DNA of 64,000 nt from contig JAEXRH010000013.1 of NCBI GenBank assembly GCA_023438065.1, positions 59,817-123,816 on the forward strand, written 5' to 3'. The position numbers and the translations under genes were made by a program. The stretch is from Spirochaetota bacterium. Its GTDB lineage: Bacteria; Spirochaetota; Spirochaetia; Treponematales; Treponemataceae. This document shows positions 43,476-52,723 of the stretch, piece by piece. A model generated the notes under the pieces. The model did no database searches. It was not told the origin of the DNA and was given only the letters and a program-made list of their open reading frames with translations. Position 1 is the stretch's first letter. Every line of letters begins with the position of its first letter.

Positions 43476-44724
43476 TTTCGAGGAAGCCCGCCGCTGGATC
43501 CCGGGCGGGGTCAATTCCCCGGTTCGCGCGTTTACCGGTCTCGGTATCGATCCGGTGTTCATCGATCGAGGCGAAGGACGCATGCTCTTCGACCGGGACG
43601 GGAAATCGTATCTGGACTTTTGCCTCTCGTGGGGCTCGTTGCTCTTGGGTCACGCGTTCCCTCCGGTCATCGATGAGGTGACGAACGCGCTCAGGAAGGG
43701 AACGAGCTTTGGCGCGCCCACGACGCTCGAGACGAAACTTGCCCGGATTATTTGCGGGGCGGTCCCTTCCTGCGAGCGGATCCGTTTCGTCAATTCCGGA
43801 ACCGAGGCGTTGATGACCGCGATCAGGATCGCGCGCGGGTTTACCGGCAGGGACAAGATACTCAAGTTTGACGGCTGCTATCATGGCCACTCCGACTCCC
43901 TGCTCGTATCCGCCGGTTCCGGAGTCGCCGGCTTGTCGAGCGCGTCGTCGCGCGGGGTTCCCGCGTCCGTCGTCTCCAATACCGTCTCGGTGCCCTTCAA
44001 TGACGAAGCGGCGTTCTTGCGCGCCCTTGACGCGACAGGCGAATCCATCGCGCTTGTCGTCGTGGAGCCGGTCCCCGCGAACATGGGGCTCGTTCCGCCG
44101 AAAGCGGGGATCCTGGAATTCCTTCGTCGCGAGACGGAGCGCAGGGGTATTCTCCTTTGCTTCGATGAAGTGATAACGGGCTTCCGGGTCATGTTTGGCG
44201 GCGTTCAGGATCGTTTCGCCGTTCGGCCGGATCTCACCTGCTTCGGCAAGATTATCGGCGGAGGGTTTCCCGTCGGCGCGGTCGGCGGAAGAAAGGACCT
44301 GATGGATCTGCTCGCGCCCGCGGGGCCGGTATACCAGGCGGGCACCCTCTCCGGAAACCCGATCGCAATGACCGCAGGAATTACCACGCTCGAATATCTG
44401 TCCTGCAATCAAGGAGTCTACGCGAACATGGAAAAGCTGGTATCGTCGTTCGCGGAACGGCTCCGCGGCAGCATACCGTATACCGTCAATTCATTCGGAC
44501 CCATGTTCACGATCTTCACGGCAAAACGACCGATGGAGAACTTCGATGACGCGCAAACCCAAGACAAGGACGCGTTCGCGTCGGCATTCAGGCGCATGCT
44601 CGGCAAAGGAATCTACATGCCGCCGTCGAGATTCGAGACGGCCTTCGTTTCCGCCATGCATACCGAAGCCGACATGGATACTCTTTTCTCGGCCGTCACC
44701 GGCGCCTTCGAAGGCGTCGAGTGA
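43465..44724 (+). CDS. hemL: glutamate-1-semialdehyde 2,1-aminomutase
   Basis: The 419-residue PLP enzyme makes 5-aminolevulinate from the HemA product. Landmarks are WIPGGVNSPVRAF at the N-terminus, FVNSGTEALMTAIR, KFDGCYHGHSD, CFDEVITGFRVMFGG and the PLP lysine in CFGKIIGGGFPVGAVGG. Overlaps hemB; a hydrogenase gene follows after 28 bases. Together with hemA, hemB and the fusion it completes a C5 route to siroheme. Confidence 0.96.
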   Translation: MTSDFEEARRWIPGGVNSPVRAFTGLGIDPVFIDRGEGRMLFDRDGKSYLDFCLSWGSLLLGHAFPPVIDEVTNALRKGTSFGAPTTLETKLARIICGAVPSCERIRFVNSGTEALMTAIRIARGFTGRDKILKFDGCYHGHSDSLLVSAGSGVAGLSSASSRGVPASVVSNTVSVPFNDEAAFLRALDATGESIALVVVEPVPANMGLVPPKAGILEFLRRETERRGILLCFDEVITGFRVMFGGVQDRFAVRPDLTCFGKIIGGGFPVGAVGGRKDLMDLLAPAGPVYQAGTLSGNPIAMTAGITTLEYLSCNQGVYANMEKLVSSFAERLRGSIPYTVNSFGPMFTIFTAKRPMENFDDAQTQDKDAFASAFRRMLGKGIYMPPSRFETAFVSAMHTEADMDTLFSAVTGAFEGVE

Positions 44725-44752
44725 TCTTCGCACACAAGGATGCGACAGAACC

Positions 44753-45997
44753 ATGAAAACATTCGACGAGCTTTACTTTGAGGTCCTTTCCAGGGCAATA
44801 AAGGAACGCAGCACGGGATTCCTCGAAAGCCTCGGCCGCTACGATCCGAATCAGCTTGACTGTCTCCTCAATCCCGAGAAGAAACCCGTGATATGGCGAT
44901 CCGGCCCCTGCGACTGCGGCGAGGGCGAGGCCGCATGCGTGCAGTCGTGCGTATTCGACGCCATCAGCCGGGATGCGGCCGGGGACATACAGGTGGATTC
45001 CGACAAATGCGTGGGGTGCGCCCGGTGCGTCCAGGAATGCCCGGCGAAAGCGCTCACGGAGAGCAAGGACGCGCTCGCCGTTCTCCGGAAAATATACGCG
45101 CATGAAGGTCTCGTGTACGCCCTTATCGCGCCCGCGTTTCTCGGACAGTTCCCCGGCGGGGTCACTCCGGGGAAACTCCGGAACGCGTTGAAGCGGGTCG
45201 GATTCGACGGCATGATCGAGGTCTCCCTTTTCGCGGACATACTCACGTTGAAGGAAGCGCTCGAATTCGACCGCTCCGTCACGAAAGACGGCGACTACCA
45301 GTTGACGAGCTGCTGCTGCCCGATATGGATCGCGATGCTCAGGAAGGTGTACTCGACGCTCATGCCCCACGTGCCCCCATCGGTCTCGCCGATGATCGCC
45401 GCCGGTCGCGCCGTCAAGCTGATGCACCCGGACGCGGTAACCGTATTCATCGGCCCCTGCCTCGCGAAAAAAAGCGAGGCCCGGGAGAAAGACCTCGCCG
45501 GCACGATCGACTACGTGCTCACCTTCGCCGAAACGCGCGACATTCTCGGGATAATGGGCATTTCGCCCGCGAACATGGACGACGCGGACAAAGACCACTC
45601 ATCGCGGGCGGGCCGTCTTTACGCGCGCGCGGGCGGAGTCAGCGAGGCCGTCTCGGAAACGCTCCGACGGATCAGCCATGACGGAAGCGTGCCCATCCGC
45701 GCGAGAACCGCGGACGGGATTCCCGCGTGCAAGGCCATGATCGAGGAAATCGCGAACGGAACGGTAACCGCGAACTTCTACGAAGGCATGGGTTGCGTCG
45801 GCGGTTGCGTCGGCGGGCCCAAGGCGATAATCCCGCGCGAGGAAGGGAAAGCGAACGTTGAGGAATACGGCTCTATCGCGCCGTACAAAACGCCGATCGA
45901 CAATCCCTATGTAATCGAAATGCTGCAGCGGTTAGGTTTTGACTCGATAGAGAGTCTTTTGGACAATCATGACATATTGACCAGGCACTTTGACTGA
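44753..45997 (+). CDS. [FeFe] hydrogenase, group-B-like motifs
   Basis: The 414-residue protein has an N-terminal region with Cys motifs (CDCGEGEAACVQSC and CVGCARCVQECP, i.e. two [4Fe-4S] sites) and an H-cluster domain: LTSCCCPIWIAML, FIGPCLAKKSEA and EGMGCVGGCVGGP. The extra Cys in L1 (TSCCCP) and the EGMGC L3 are as I recall from group B enzymes such as CpIII, so it is likely a catalytic hydrogenase with a modified proton path. Maturation genes hydEFG are not in the window. The ATG has a weak AAGGA upstream at a long distance. Being last in the asr/siroheme run, it could supply electrons from H2 or dispose of them. Confidence 0.9.
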   Translation: MKTFDELYFEVLSRAIKERSTGFLESLGRYDPNQLDCLLNPEKKPVIWRSGPCDCGEGEAACVQSCVFDAISRDAAGDIQVDSDKCVGCARCVQECPAKALTESKDALAVLRKIYAHEGLVYALIAPAFLGQFPGGVTPGKLRNALKRVGFDGMIEVSLFADILTLKEALEFDRSVTKDGDYQLTSCCCPIWIAMLRKVYSTLMPHVPPSVSPMIAAGRAVKLMHPDAVTVFIGPCLAKKSEAREKDLAGTIDYVLTFAETRDILGIMGISPANMDDADKDHSSRAGRLYARAGGVSEAVSETLRRISHDGSVPIRARTADGIPACKAMIEEIANGTVTANFYEGMGCVGGCVGGPKAIIPREEGKANVEEYGSIAPYKTPIDNPYVIEMLQRLGFDSIESLLDNHDILTRHFD

Positions 45998-46096
45998 ACG
46001 GACTGTTTGCTGACGTTTTTCAAAACTTGGCGGGCCAACACCCGGCACCCGATGACCTCCCGTCCCCGCCCACGCGCGCGACGATGGGACTCGGCG

Positions 46097-48211
46097 TCAC
46101 TCGTCCGCGTCGTCCGCGTCGTCGCAGGCTTCGGCGATATTCGAGGAGGCGATATGGTCTATCTCCTTCATGAAGGTGAAGACGGCAGGGTCGTTCGGGT
46201 TTTCCCTGGCGAGCTTTCCGAACTCGGCGAGGGCGGTACCGTAGCCGCCGCTCCGGTACGCGTATAGCGCGCGCTCGAAGCGTTCCCTGGTCGACTCGAA
46301 GAGGTTAAAGTCCGCTTCCGGCAGGCCGTCGTAGACGTGGGCGATCTCCACCGCGGCGCGCCGTCCCTTCACGCGGATGAGCCCGAGACGCCGCCAGTGA
46401 TACGCGCCCGAGTTCCCGATCCGCTCGAGGAAGTCGACGGGGACGATCGTCCCCTTTCCGTAGCTCTTGCTCAAGGCCTCGAGCCTGCTGCAAAGATTGA
46501 CCGAGTCGGCGATGACGGTCGTATCCATGCGCCGTTCCTCGCCTACGGTACCGAGTATGAGGGTGCCGAAGTTGAGGCCGATGCCGACCTCTATCGCCCG
46601 CGCGTGCGCGTCGGGGCGGGACGCGTTGAACTCCGCGATAACGCGCTGCATGCCGATGGCGGCCTTGAGCGCCGATTCGGGTGATCGCGGGAAGAGGGCG
46701 ATGAAGCCGTCGCCGAGGTACTTGTCGACGAAGCCGCCGTTCTCCCGTATCACCTCGCCTACCCGCCCGAAGTAATCGTTGAGGAACTCGAAGGTCTTCG
46801 CGGCCCCGAGGCGCTCGGCGAGCGAGGTAAAGCTCCTGATGTCGGAGAACATGATCGCCATGTCCTGCTCGATCTGGTCGCCGAGCCTGATGTCGTCGAC
46901 CCCGTTCCGCTTGAGGAGGGTGAAGAACTCCCCCGGAATGAAGCGGCGGAGCGCCTCGTTCGTCGAAAGGAGCGTTTGCCCGAGACGCTCGGACTGCTCG
47001 AAGGCCTTCGAGAAGCGCATCGCGATGAGGATGGACTGCGTGAAAAGGAAGAGCACGAGACCGATCGAGAGGGAGTTGAAGGTGTTGACGATTCCCATGT
47101 TGAAGAGGATCTCGTTGACGCCGAAGCAGAGGAAAATCACGACGCCGATCATCGTGGTCAACGCGCCCTCGCGGCCCCGGGCGAAGGACCGCGCGATGAC
47201 GACGAGAAAATAGGCGATGTAGACGACGGTGACGATCTCGTACGCCATGACGGTGACGTTGTAGACCGCGGGCGGGAAAATGAGGAAGAGAGAGAAGGCG
47301 AGACCGAGCGCCTGATACACGCGCATCGCGGGAAGCGAAAGGTCGCGCGAAAAAATCGCGATGAGGTACGAGCCGAACGCCGGGATCCCGATATAGAAGG
47401 TCAGATGGTCGATCCGGTTGAAGGCCTCCCAGGGTACGCCGGGGAAAAGGCCGAAGAGAAACCGCTCGCCGTAGATGAGGCTCCGGACGGCGATGATGAG
47501 GCAGAAGACGCCGAACCAGAGCGGGGACCGGTCCTTCCTTCTCAGCCAGAAGAGGCACAGGTGATAGAGCCCGATGGTCAAAAGGGAGCCGAAGACGATG
47601 AGGTCGAGCGCGAGGCTCCGCACGTACACGCTCTTGACGGGCCACTCGGACCCGATACTGAGGCTCTTGTTGATGCCGCCCCGCCGCTCGCCGAAGTTGG
47701 ACACCTGCACGACGAGCTCGTTATCCCCGGCAACGGGGTCGATGCTGACGACGTCGGGACGATACCAGGGGCTCGCGGTTTCCCGCGTCGTTCCGACGGT
47801 CCCGGCCGAGTAGATCTCCCGTGAGTTCAGGAATATCCGCGACGCGGAGAAGAGGGTCGGTATCCTGACGAGAAGGATCCCGGGCCGCTCCGAAAAGGAA
47901 AGCGTGAGCCGATAGGTCGCGCATCCGTACGGGTTTTTCCAGAGGCCGGAGTCGGGAAGGTTGACGAACTCCGTCGCGGCGGGGGCGCCCGGCATCACGA
48001 GCACGCCGGGATACAACTCCCAGTCCCCGTCGAGCGGCACCGTTCCCCGGGGGCCGAAGGTCCATGCCGTAAGGTCGATGCGCCCTTCCCTCGCCACGGG
48101 CGCGGGCTGTCCCGGATTGACGCGCGGAGCGACGAAGGCAAGGGCCGCAAGCGCCAGGGCGAGACCGGAAAAGACAATGAGTGATACCGCTATGTTCTTT
48201 CGCACGCTCAT
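46097..48211 (-). CDS. 7TMR-DISM adenylate/guanylate cyclase
   Basis: The 704-residue product has an N-terminal membrane anchor, an extracytoplasmic 7TMR-DISM sensor domain (about 45-195; jelly-roll-like, e.g. LPDSGLWKNPYGCATYRLTLS), seven TM segments (about 200-410), a short linker and a class III cyclase domain (about 450-640) with IMFSDIRSFTSL and DKYLGDGFIALFP as the two metal aspartate sites and IADSVNLCSRLEALS. It should make cAMP (or cGMP) in response to an external ligand, often a carbohydrate. A C-terminal TPR-like tail ends acidic (CDDADDADE). The gene is convergent with the hydrogenase; a GGDEF gene lies behind it. Confidence 0.92.
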   Translation of the reverse strand: MSVRKNIAVSLIVFSGLALALAALAFVAPRVNPGQPAPVAREGRIDLTAWTFGPRGTVPLDGDWELYPGVLVMPGAPAATEFVNLPDSGLWKNPYGCATYRLTLSFSERPGILLVRIPTLFSASRIFLNSREIYSAGTVGTTRETASPWYRPDVVSIDPVAGDNELVVQVSNFGERRGGINKSLSIGSEWPVKSVYVRSLALDLIVFGSLLTIGLYHLCLFWLRRKDRSPLWFGVFCLIIAVRSLIYGERFLFGLFPGVPWEAFNRIDHLTFYIGIPAFGSYLIAIFSRDLSLPAMRVYQALGLAFSLFLIFPPAVYNVTVMAYEIVTVVYIAYFLVVIARSFARGREGALTTMIGVVIFLCFGVNEILFNMGIVNTFNSLSIGLVLFLFTQSILIAMRFSKAFEQSERLGQTLLSTNEALRRFIPGEFFTLLKRNGVDDIRLGDQIEQDMAIMFSDIRSFTSLAERLGAAKTFEFLNDYFGRVGEVIRENGGFVDKYLGDGFIALFPRSPESALKAAIGMQRVIAEFNASRPDAHARAIEVGIGLNFGTLILGTVGEERRMDTTVIADSVNLCSRLEALSKSYGKGTIVPVDFLERIGNSGAYHWRRLGLIRVKGRRAAVEIAHVYDGLPEADFNLFESTRERFERALYAYRSGGYGTALAEFGKLARENPNDPAVFTFMKEIDHIASSNIAEACDDADDADE

Positions 48212-48278
48212 GAAAACCTTCTCGGGGGACTTTCGTCCATTGTTAGTATTGTACCATGTCTAGTCGTCGAATGAGAGT

Positions 48279-48308
48279 AAAAAAAAAAGGACCCCGCGCG
48301 CTACGCGG
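48279..48308 (-). terminator. terminator of the GGDEF gene
   Basis: Minus strand: CCGCG-TAGCG-CGCGG stem (48308-48294) followed by GGTCC and ten T (48288-48279). It overlaps the end of the coding sequence. Confidence 0.75.
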
Positions 48309-49398
48309 AAAGGATGCGGTCCCGGCCCGAGTGCTTCGCCCGGTAGAGAAGCTCGTCGGCCCGCCTGACCATCGAGTCCGCCGTATCGTCCTCAGCGCAC
48401 TCGACGATCCCGCCGCTGACCGTGATCTTCCTCGGCACCCAGGAAGCGGCGCCCAGGAGATACGAGCGTATGCGCTCCCCGACGACGCGGGCGGCCTCGA
48501 GGCCGGTTTCCGGCAGGATGAGGATAAATTCCTCGCCCCCGTAGCGTATCGGGACGTCGAACACGCGGGAGCAGCGCCTGAGCCCGTCGGAAAAGCGAAT
48601 GATGACCTCGTCGCCGGCCTGATGGCCGAACTCGTCGTTGATGCTCTTGAACCAGTCGAGATCGAGCATGACGATCGAAAGACGGCGCCCGTAGCGATGC
48701 GCCTTCGAGATCTCGGCTTCGAGCCGGGCGATCCCGTGGACGTGATTCAGGAGGCCCGTCATCGAATCGGTTTGGGCGAGGACCTCGAGGGTTTCGGAAT
48801 ACTTCCGGATGCGGGCAAAATCCCGGTGGTGCTGGGCAACGTAGGTTCTCAGGATAAGGAAGTTGCCCGTCACCGCGATGAGCATGGACACCGCCATGTC
48901 GAGGAACCTGACCGTCCGGTTATCGTACGAATAGACGAGGTCGGGGCGGGTGTATTCCAGCCACAGCAAGAGGCAGACGACGGCGATCAGGGAGCACATC
49001 GAGAGAAACGCGATGACCCGTTCGCGCGGGTGCGCTTCGTCGCCGGTCGCGAGCACGACGATGAACGAATCGAGGAGGACCACGACGTACGCGGTGCCGC
49101 TTGACGCCCCCCCGTTGAATATCCACAGCGACGGGAGGAAAAAGACGATGAGGAAAACGGGGCCGGCAAACCAGCTCGCGTTGGTCCTTCCTGACAGGCG
49201 AGAAAGCGCGTACAACACGGCGAACAGCGCCGAAAAGCAGGAATTCGCCAAGACGAGATACGGGGAGAGCCCGGCCGCGAGGGATTGAATGGCGGCGACA
49301 ATGCCGAAGAAAAACGATACGAAACAGAGGATGTTGTAAATCTGGTTCGAGGACGACCCCGCCCCCGCGATGACCGCGCGAATGTCGCGATAGTGCAT
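48301..49398 (-). CDS. membrane-bound diguanylate cyclase
   Basis: The 365-residue product has several N-terminal TM segments (about 15-185) and a C-terminal GGDEF domain with active-site RYGGEEF (about 287) and the allosteric I-site RxxD (RVFD) five residues before it, so it should make c-di-GMP and be product-inhibited. DLDWFKSINDEFGHQAGDEVI holds the metal-binding Asp. The ATG is only 6 bases after a TATACT box, so the transcript is probably leaderless. Partner EAL protein is at 14636-16543. Confidence 0.93.
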   Translation of the reverse strand: MHYRDIRAVIAGAGSSSNQIYNILCFVSFFFGIVAAIQSLAAGLSPYLVLANSCFSALFAVLYALSRLSGRTNASWFAGPVFLIVFFLPSLWIFNGGASSGTAYVVVLLDSFIVVLATGDEAHPRERVIAFLSMCSLIAVVCLLLWLEYTRPDLVYSYDNRTVRFLDMAVSMLIAVTGNFLILRTYVAQHHRDFARIRKYSETLEVLAQTDSMTGLLNHVHGIARLEAEISKAHRYGRRLSIVMLDLDWFKSINDEFGHQAGDEVIIRFSDGLRRCSRVFDVPIRYGGEEFILILPETGLEAARVVGERIRSYLLGAASWVPRKITVSGGIVECAEDDTADSMVRRADELLYRAKHSGRDRILSA

Positions 49399-49404
49399 AC
49401 CGTA

Positions 49405-49433
49405 AGTATAGGAGCGGACGCCGAATCGCGCAA
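49405..49433 (-). promoter_or_regulatory. promoter of the GGDEF gene, leaderless spacing
   Basis: Minus strand TTGCGC (49433-49428), 17-base spacer, TATACT (49410-49405), then 6 bases to the ATG at 49398. Confidence 0.6.
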
Positions 49434-49438
49434 ATCGC

Positions 49439-49807
49439 CTAGACGAAGAGGCACCAGCGGATGCCGAAACGGTCGACGAACTCGGTCATGTACTCGCTGT
49501 AAAAGACGGGGCCGGGAGGGAACAGGACCGTCGCGCCCGATTTCAGGGCCTCGAAGGCACGGAGGACGAGTTCCTTCTCGTCCGCGCGAAACTGAAGCGC
49601 GAGCTCCATCGTCGTTCCGGTCACCGGCTCCTCGCCGGCGAGTTCGCTGACGGCGAGGATCTGTCCCGCGAGGTCGAGCTCGGTGTGGACGTTGACCCCC
49701 TCGGGCGAGAGGGTTTGCGCAATTTGCGTCGCGCCGAACGCGGCGCGGTACGCCTCGACGGCGGCGAGGGAATCGCGGACGTAGCATTGAAACAGAGATC
49801 TTTGCAC
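49439..49807 (-). CDS. VOC / PhnB-type glyoxalase-fold protein
   Basis: The 122-residue protein has the PhnB-like VOC fold: a first half with QCYVRDSLAAVEAYRAAFGA and LDLAGQILAVSE, and a second with TTMELALQFRADEKELVLRAFEALKSG and ending RFGIRWCLFV. Members are metal-dependent or metal-free small enzymes; substrate is not readable. GGAGGAGGCACC is upstream of the ATG. It is followed on the minus strand, across a short gap upstream, by the DJ-1-like gene. Confidence 0.82.
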   Translation of the reverse strand: MQRSLFQCYVRDSLAAVEAYRAAFGATQIAQTLSPEGVNVHTELDLAGQILAVSELAGEEPVTGTTMELALQFRADEKELVLRAFEALKSGATVLFPPGPVFYSEYMTEFVDRFGIRWCLFV

Positions 49808-49856
49808 GGGTGCCTCCTCCTGGATCGCCTGACAGTATAGCGCAACGCGGCGCCTT

Positions 49857-50483
49857 CTACCGCGACACCGTATTCATGAGGGCAAAAAAATCCTCGCTTC
49901 TTCCGGTACTGAAAAATGAATACCAGTATTCCAGGGTATCCGGGCTGAACACGCCCAACCGCTCGATGATCGCCCGCGCCCAGGGCAAGGCGCCGGTCGT
50001 TCCCGCCGTGATGAGGTTGCCGTCGGCGACGGCCGGCTCGTCGACGTAGAAAGCCGTACCCGTATAACCGGGAGCGACCATGTCGAGAAATCCCGGCCCG
50101 TTGCTCGTATGCGGCCGGGAGTCCAAAAGCCCGGCGGCGGCGAGCGCGACGGTAGCCCCGCAGATCGCGCACACGGTCCCGCCCGCGCTGAGGAGCTCGC
50201 GCGCCTTTTCGATGACCGCGCCGTGCTTCGCTTCTCCCCAGGTATTCGCGCCCGGCAGGATGAGGACGCTCTCCCCATCCGCGACGATAGCGTCGATCGC
50301 GCAATCGGGCACGATCCGCATCCCGCCCATCGTCGTTACCGGTTCCGCGGAAAGACCGACCGTCCTGAGCGATACGCGCCCGGCGTCCTTCCTGAAAAAC
50401 CGGCCGGAATTGAGCTCCGCCGTGACAAATCCCGTTTCCCAGTCGGCCAGCGTGTCGAGAACGTACACAGAAATCGATACCAT
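49857..50483 (-). CDS. DJ-1/PfpI-family protein
   Basis: From ATG 50483 (GGAGGAAGGG upstream) the 208-residue protein has the flavodoxin-like DJ-1 fold with ILPGANTWGE and the nucleophile cysteine in GTVCAICGATVALAAAG. Members act as glyoxalase III/deglycase-like or amidotransferase-like enzymes or chaperones. An upstream in-frame start at 50570 lies before the strong Shine-Dalgarno and is not used. Role and substrate are inferred from family only. Confidence 0.85.
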   Translation of the reverse strand: MVSISVYVLDTLADWETGFVTAELNSGRFFRKDAGRVSLRTVGLSAEPVTTMGGMRIVPDCAIDAIVADGESVLILPGANTWGEAKHGAVIEKARELLSAGGTVCAICGATVALAAAGLLDSRPHTSNGPGFLDMVAPGYTGTAFYVDEPAVADGNLITAGTTGALPWARAIIERLGVFSPDTLEYWYSFFSTGRSEDFFALMNTVSR

Positions 50484-50670
50484 ACCCTTCCTCCTTGCGT
50501 TAGCGGGGAGTCCCCCCCGTTCGGCTCCATAGTACCGGGTAATCGCTGTCACGATATGGCAGTTATTCACGAGAAAAAAAATAAAAAATACACGAAAGAA
50601 GATTCCCGTTCGCGCCCGGTCATGCGCGTGCCGGGGTCCGGGCGTCCCCGACCCGACCCTCGCCGCCCGG

Positions 50671-51834
50671 CTACTCGCGCACCGTTACCGTCCAGCCCTT
50701 CGTCCGTAAGCTGGCGACATGGATCAGCCCTTCGGCGCTCGGCGCGGCGTTTCCGTCCCCGGAGAGGTCGACCGCGAAGGAGATGCCGCCGTCGCTTGCC
50801 GTCGGCCGACCGAAGCCGTCGAGGGTGTCGAGGATTGAATCCACCTCGTCTTGCGGGAGCTCGTTGTTCCCGAGGTTAAGGGTACTTATCTGGTCGCACC
50901 CCGCGAGGTTCACGCTCGCGAGCCGGTTGTCGCGAAGGGAGACGACGCCCGTCTCCGTCTCGTCGGCGAGCGCGCCGGTCAAGTCCGCCGAGGTATACCC
51001 GTTGCCGTCGGCCGCGATTTCCACCCGCCCCGCGCCGGTTGCCGGCACGCGAAGGGTTCCTGCCTGGTTGTCGTTCCAGATAAAGAGCTCGCGTATCGCC
51101 GGAAAGGCCGTCGTCGTCGCAAAGAGGTCCCGATCGGTCAGGACCGAGCCGTTATCCCTGACGCAAATATGCCAGAGCCGCGGATACGACGGGCCGAAGA
51201 CGATGGTCGGGTAATCGTTGACCGCGCCGCGCAGGTCCTCGAGGTTGGGACAGCCGGTCAGATCGAGAAAGATAAGGTCGCAGTCCTCGAAGCATGCCCG
51301 CTTCAGGGCCGGAGTGTCGTCGAGGTTCACCCGGTACAGCGCGTTCGAATAAAAGCACTCGATCGTCTCGAGTTTCCGGAAGCCGGAGAAATCGAGCCGG
51401 GGGATATTGTTGTAGGACGAGCACCAGACGACGAGACCGTCCCTCGCGAGGTCGAGGTTCTCCACCTCCGACACGTGCTGGTCGGCGTTGCGGTACGTAT
51501 CGAGGGACAACGCGCCCCCGTCCCCGCCGTCATAGCCGATATCGATGGTCTTAAGCGCGCTCCAGGGCGTCACGAGAAGGCGGTTCTTCCGGACGCCGGG
51601 GTGATCGTAGTCCTTGGACGGATTCGCTTCCGCGCTCGTCGTCCCGTCCGCCCAGGTCCACCTGATCGTCGCGCCGTCGGCGACCTCGATCAGGGGCGCG
51701 AAGGAGGATCCGACCGTCGTGAAGACGATCTCCTCAGGGGCATCCGGGTCCGGGGAATCCGAACCGGAAGAGGAACACGAAAAGGACACCAGGCACGCGA
51801 GCGCCAGCGCGGAATACGCCACAATCTTCATCAT
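50671..51834 (-). CDS. leucine-rich-repeat-like lipoprotein
   Basis: The 387-residue product has a lipoprotein signal ending VSFSCSSSG (about residue 20), a beta-rich first part (TIRWTWADGTTS) and a series of short LRR-like units: VENLDLARDGLVVW, IPRLDFSGFRKLETIE, LIFLDLTGCPNLEDLRG, VVSLRDNRLASVNLAGC and ISTLNLGNNELP. It is probably a surface-exposed adhesion or ligand-binding protein, as seen in many spirochaetes and Bacteroidetes. AGGAG lies upstream. Neighbours are unrelated. Confidence 0.82.
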   Translation of the reverse strand: MMKIVAYSALALACLVSFSCSSSGSDSPDPDAPEEIVFTTVGSSFAPLIEVADGATIRWTWADGTTSAEANPSKDYDHPGVRKNRLLVTPWSALKTIDIGYDGGDGGALSLDTYRNADQHVSEVENLDLARDGLVVWCSSYNNIPRLDFSGFRKLETIECFYSNALYRVNLDDTPALKRACFEDCDLIFLDLTGCPNLEDLRGAVNDYPTIVFGPSYPRLWHICVRDNGSVLTDRDLFATTTAFPAIRELFIWNDNQAGTLRVPATGAGRVEIAADGNGYTSADLTGALADETETGVVSLRDNRLASVNLAGCDQISTLNLGNNELPQDEVDSILDTLDGFGRPTASDGGISFAVDLSGDGNAAPSAEGLIHVASLRTKGWTVTVRE

Positions 51835-51965
51835 CGAGAAGGATCTCCTCTCTCACGTCCCCCTTCACCATAGCACGGGCCGCGGGGAATACAAGCTCGC
51901 GCGCGGGGCACCGACGGTTTCGCGGGGGAGTGGACAAAAGATTTGGACGCGGCGGAAACGCCCCC

Positions 51966-52583
51966 TTACGCGAACAGCTGACCCGGGAGCCGGTGCTTCT
52001 CCCGCGGCGGGAAGCCCTTGTCGAAGGACTCGAGCTCGACGGGATCGATCGTGAAGACGGGGTCCTCCCGGTAACGGCCCCGCACCCCTTTCATCCGTTC
52101 CTCGTCGAGGGGATAGCACATGAAGGCGCTCATATCCGAGCCGTCGGCGAGATGGATGTCGAAGGCGCTCGCGTCGGTGAAGCCCGATTTGCGGTAGTAG
52201 TCCGGATTCCCGAAGAGTACGGCGCACGGGTAGCCGAGATCCCGCGCGCGGGAAAGGGTGAGCTCGAGGAGGCGAAAGCCGATGCCGCGTTTCCGGAAGT
52301 CGGGACTGGTCGCGATCGGGCCGATGACGATCGCCTCGTGCGTCCGCGTTCCGTCCGCGATCTCCGCGACGCTCGAGTAGCACGCGCCGACTATTCCGCG
52401 GTCGCCCGTTTCGCAGACGAAGGAGAGCTCCCCGATATGGCAGGGCGCGTTCCTGAGGTTGTGAAGGAGAAGATGCTCGTCGCAGCCGGGCCGGTAGACG
52501 TCCCAGAAGGCCTCGCGGGTGAGGCGTTCGGTTTCCGCATAGTCCCGCCCGGTCTCGAGGCGGTAGGTATAGTAATCGTTCAT
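51966..52583 (-). CDS. GNAT-family N-acetyltransferase
   Basis: From ATG 52583 (AAAGGACC upstream) the 205-residue protein has a GNAT domain with the acetyl-CoA loop IATSPDFRKRGIGFRLLE (RxxGxG) and VLFGNPDYYRKSGF near the end of the domain; the substrate is not readable. The frame is open upstream to 52625, but the leader there contains a terminator, so 52583 is used. It lies behind a 230-base leader with a strong promoter, a small open frame and a terminator hairpin, and is divergent from an ABC-F protein. Confidence 0.88.
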   Translation of the reverse strand: MNDYYTYRLETGRDYAETERLTREAFWDVYRPGCDEHLLLHNLRNAPCHIGELSFVCETGDRGIVGACYSSVAEIADGTRTHEAIVIGPIATSPDFRKRGIGFRLLELTLSRARDLGYPCAVLFGNPDYYRKSGFTDASAFDIHLADGSDMSAFMCYPLDEERMKGVRGRYREDPVFTIDPVELESFDKGFPPREKHRLPGQLFA

Positions 52584-52601
52584 GGTATGGTCCTTTCGAA
52601 T

Positions 52602-52620
52602 AAAAAAGAGGGATCCCCTC
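52602..52620 (-). terminator. leader terminator (attenuator candidate) before the GNAT gene
   Basis: Minus strand GAGGG-GAT-CCCTC type hairpin (52620-52608) followed by six T (52607-52602), 19 bases upstream of the GNAT ATG. Short stem but GC-rich with a T-run. Confidence 0.5.
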
Positions 52621-52723
52621 GTCATGGGCGGGAAAACGAAATTCCTCGCGCGTGAAGGGGCGCTTCCTGGCCTGGGGGTGAGTACGGTGACGGGATGTCC
52701 GGAAGACTGGCTACGGGCGGTAC

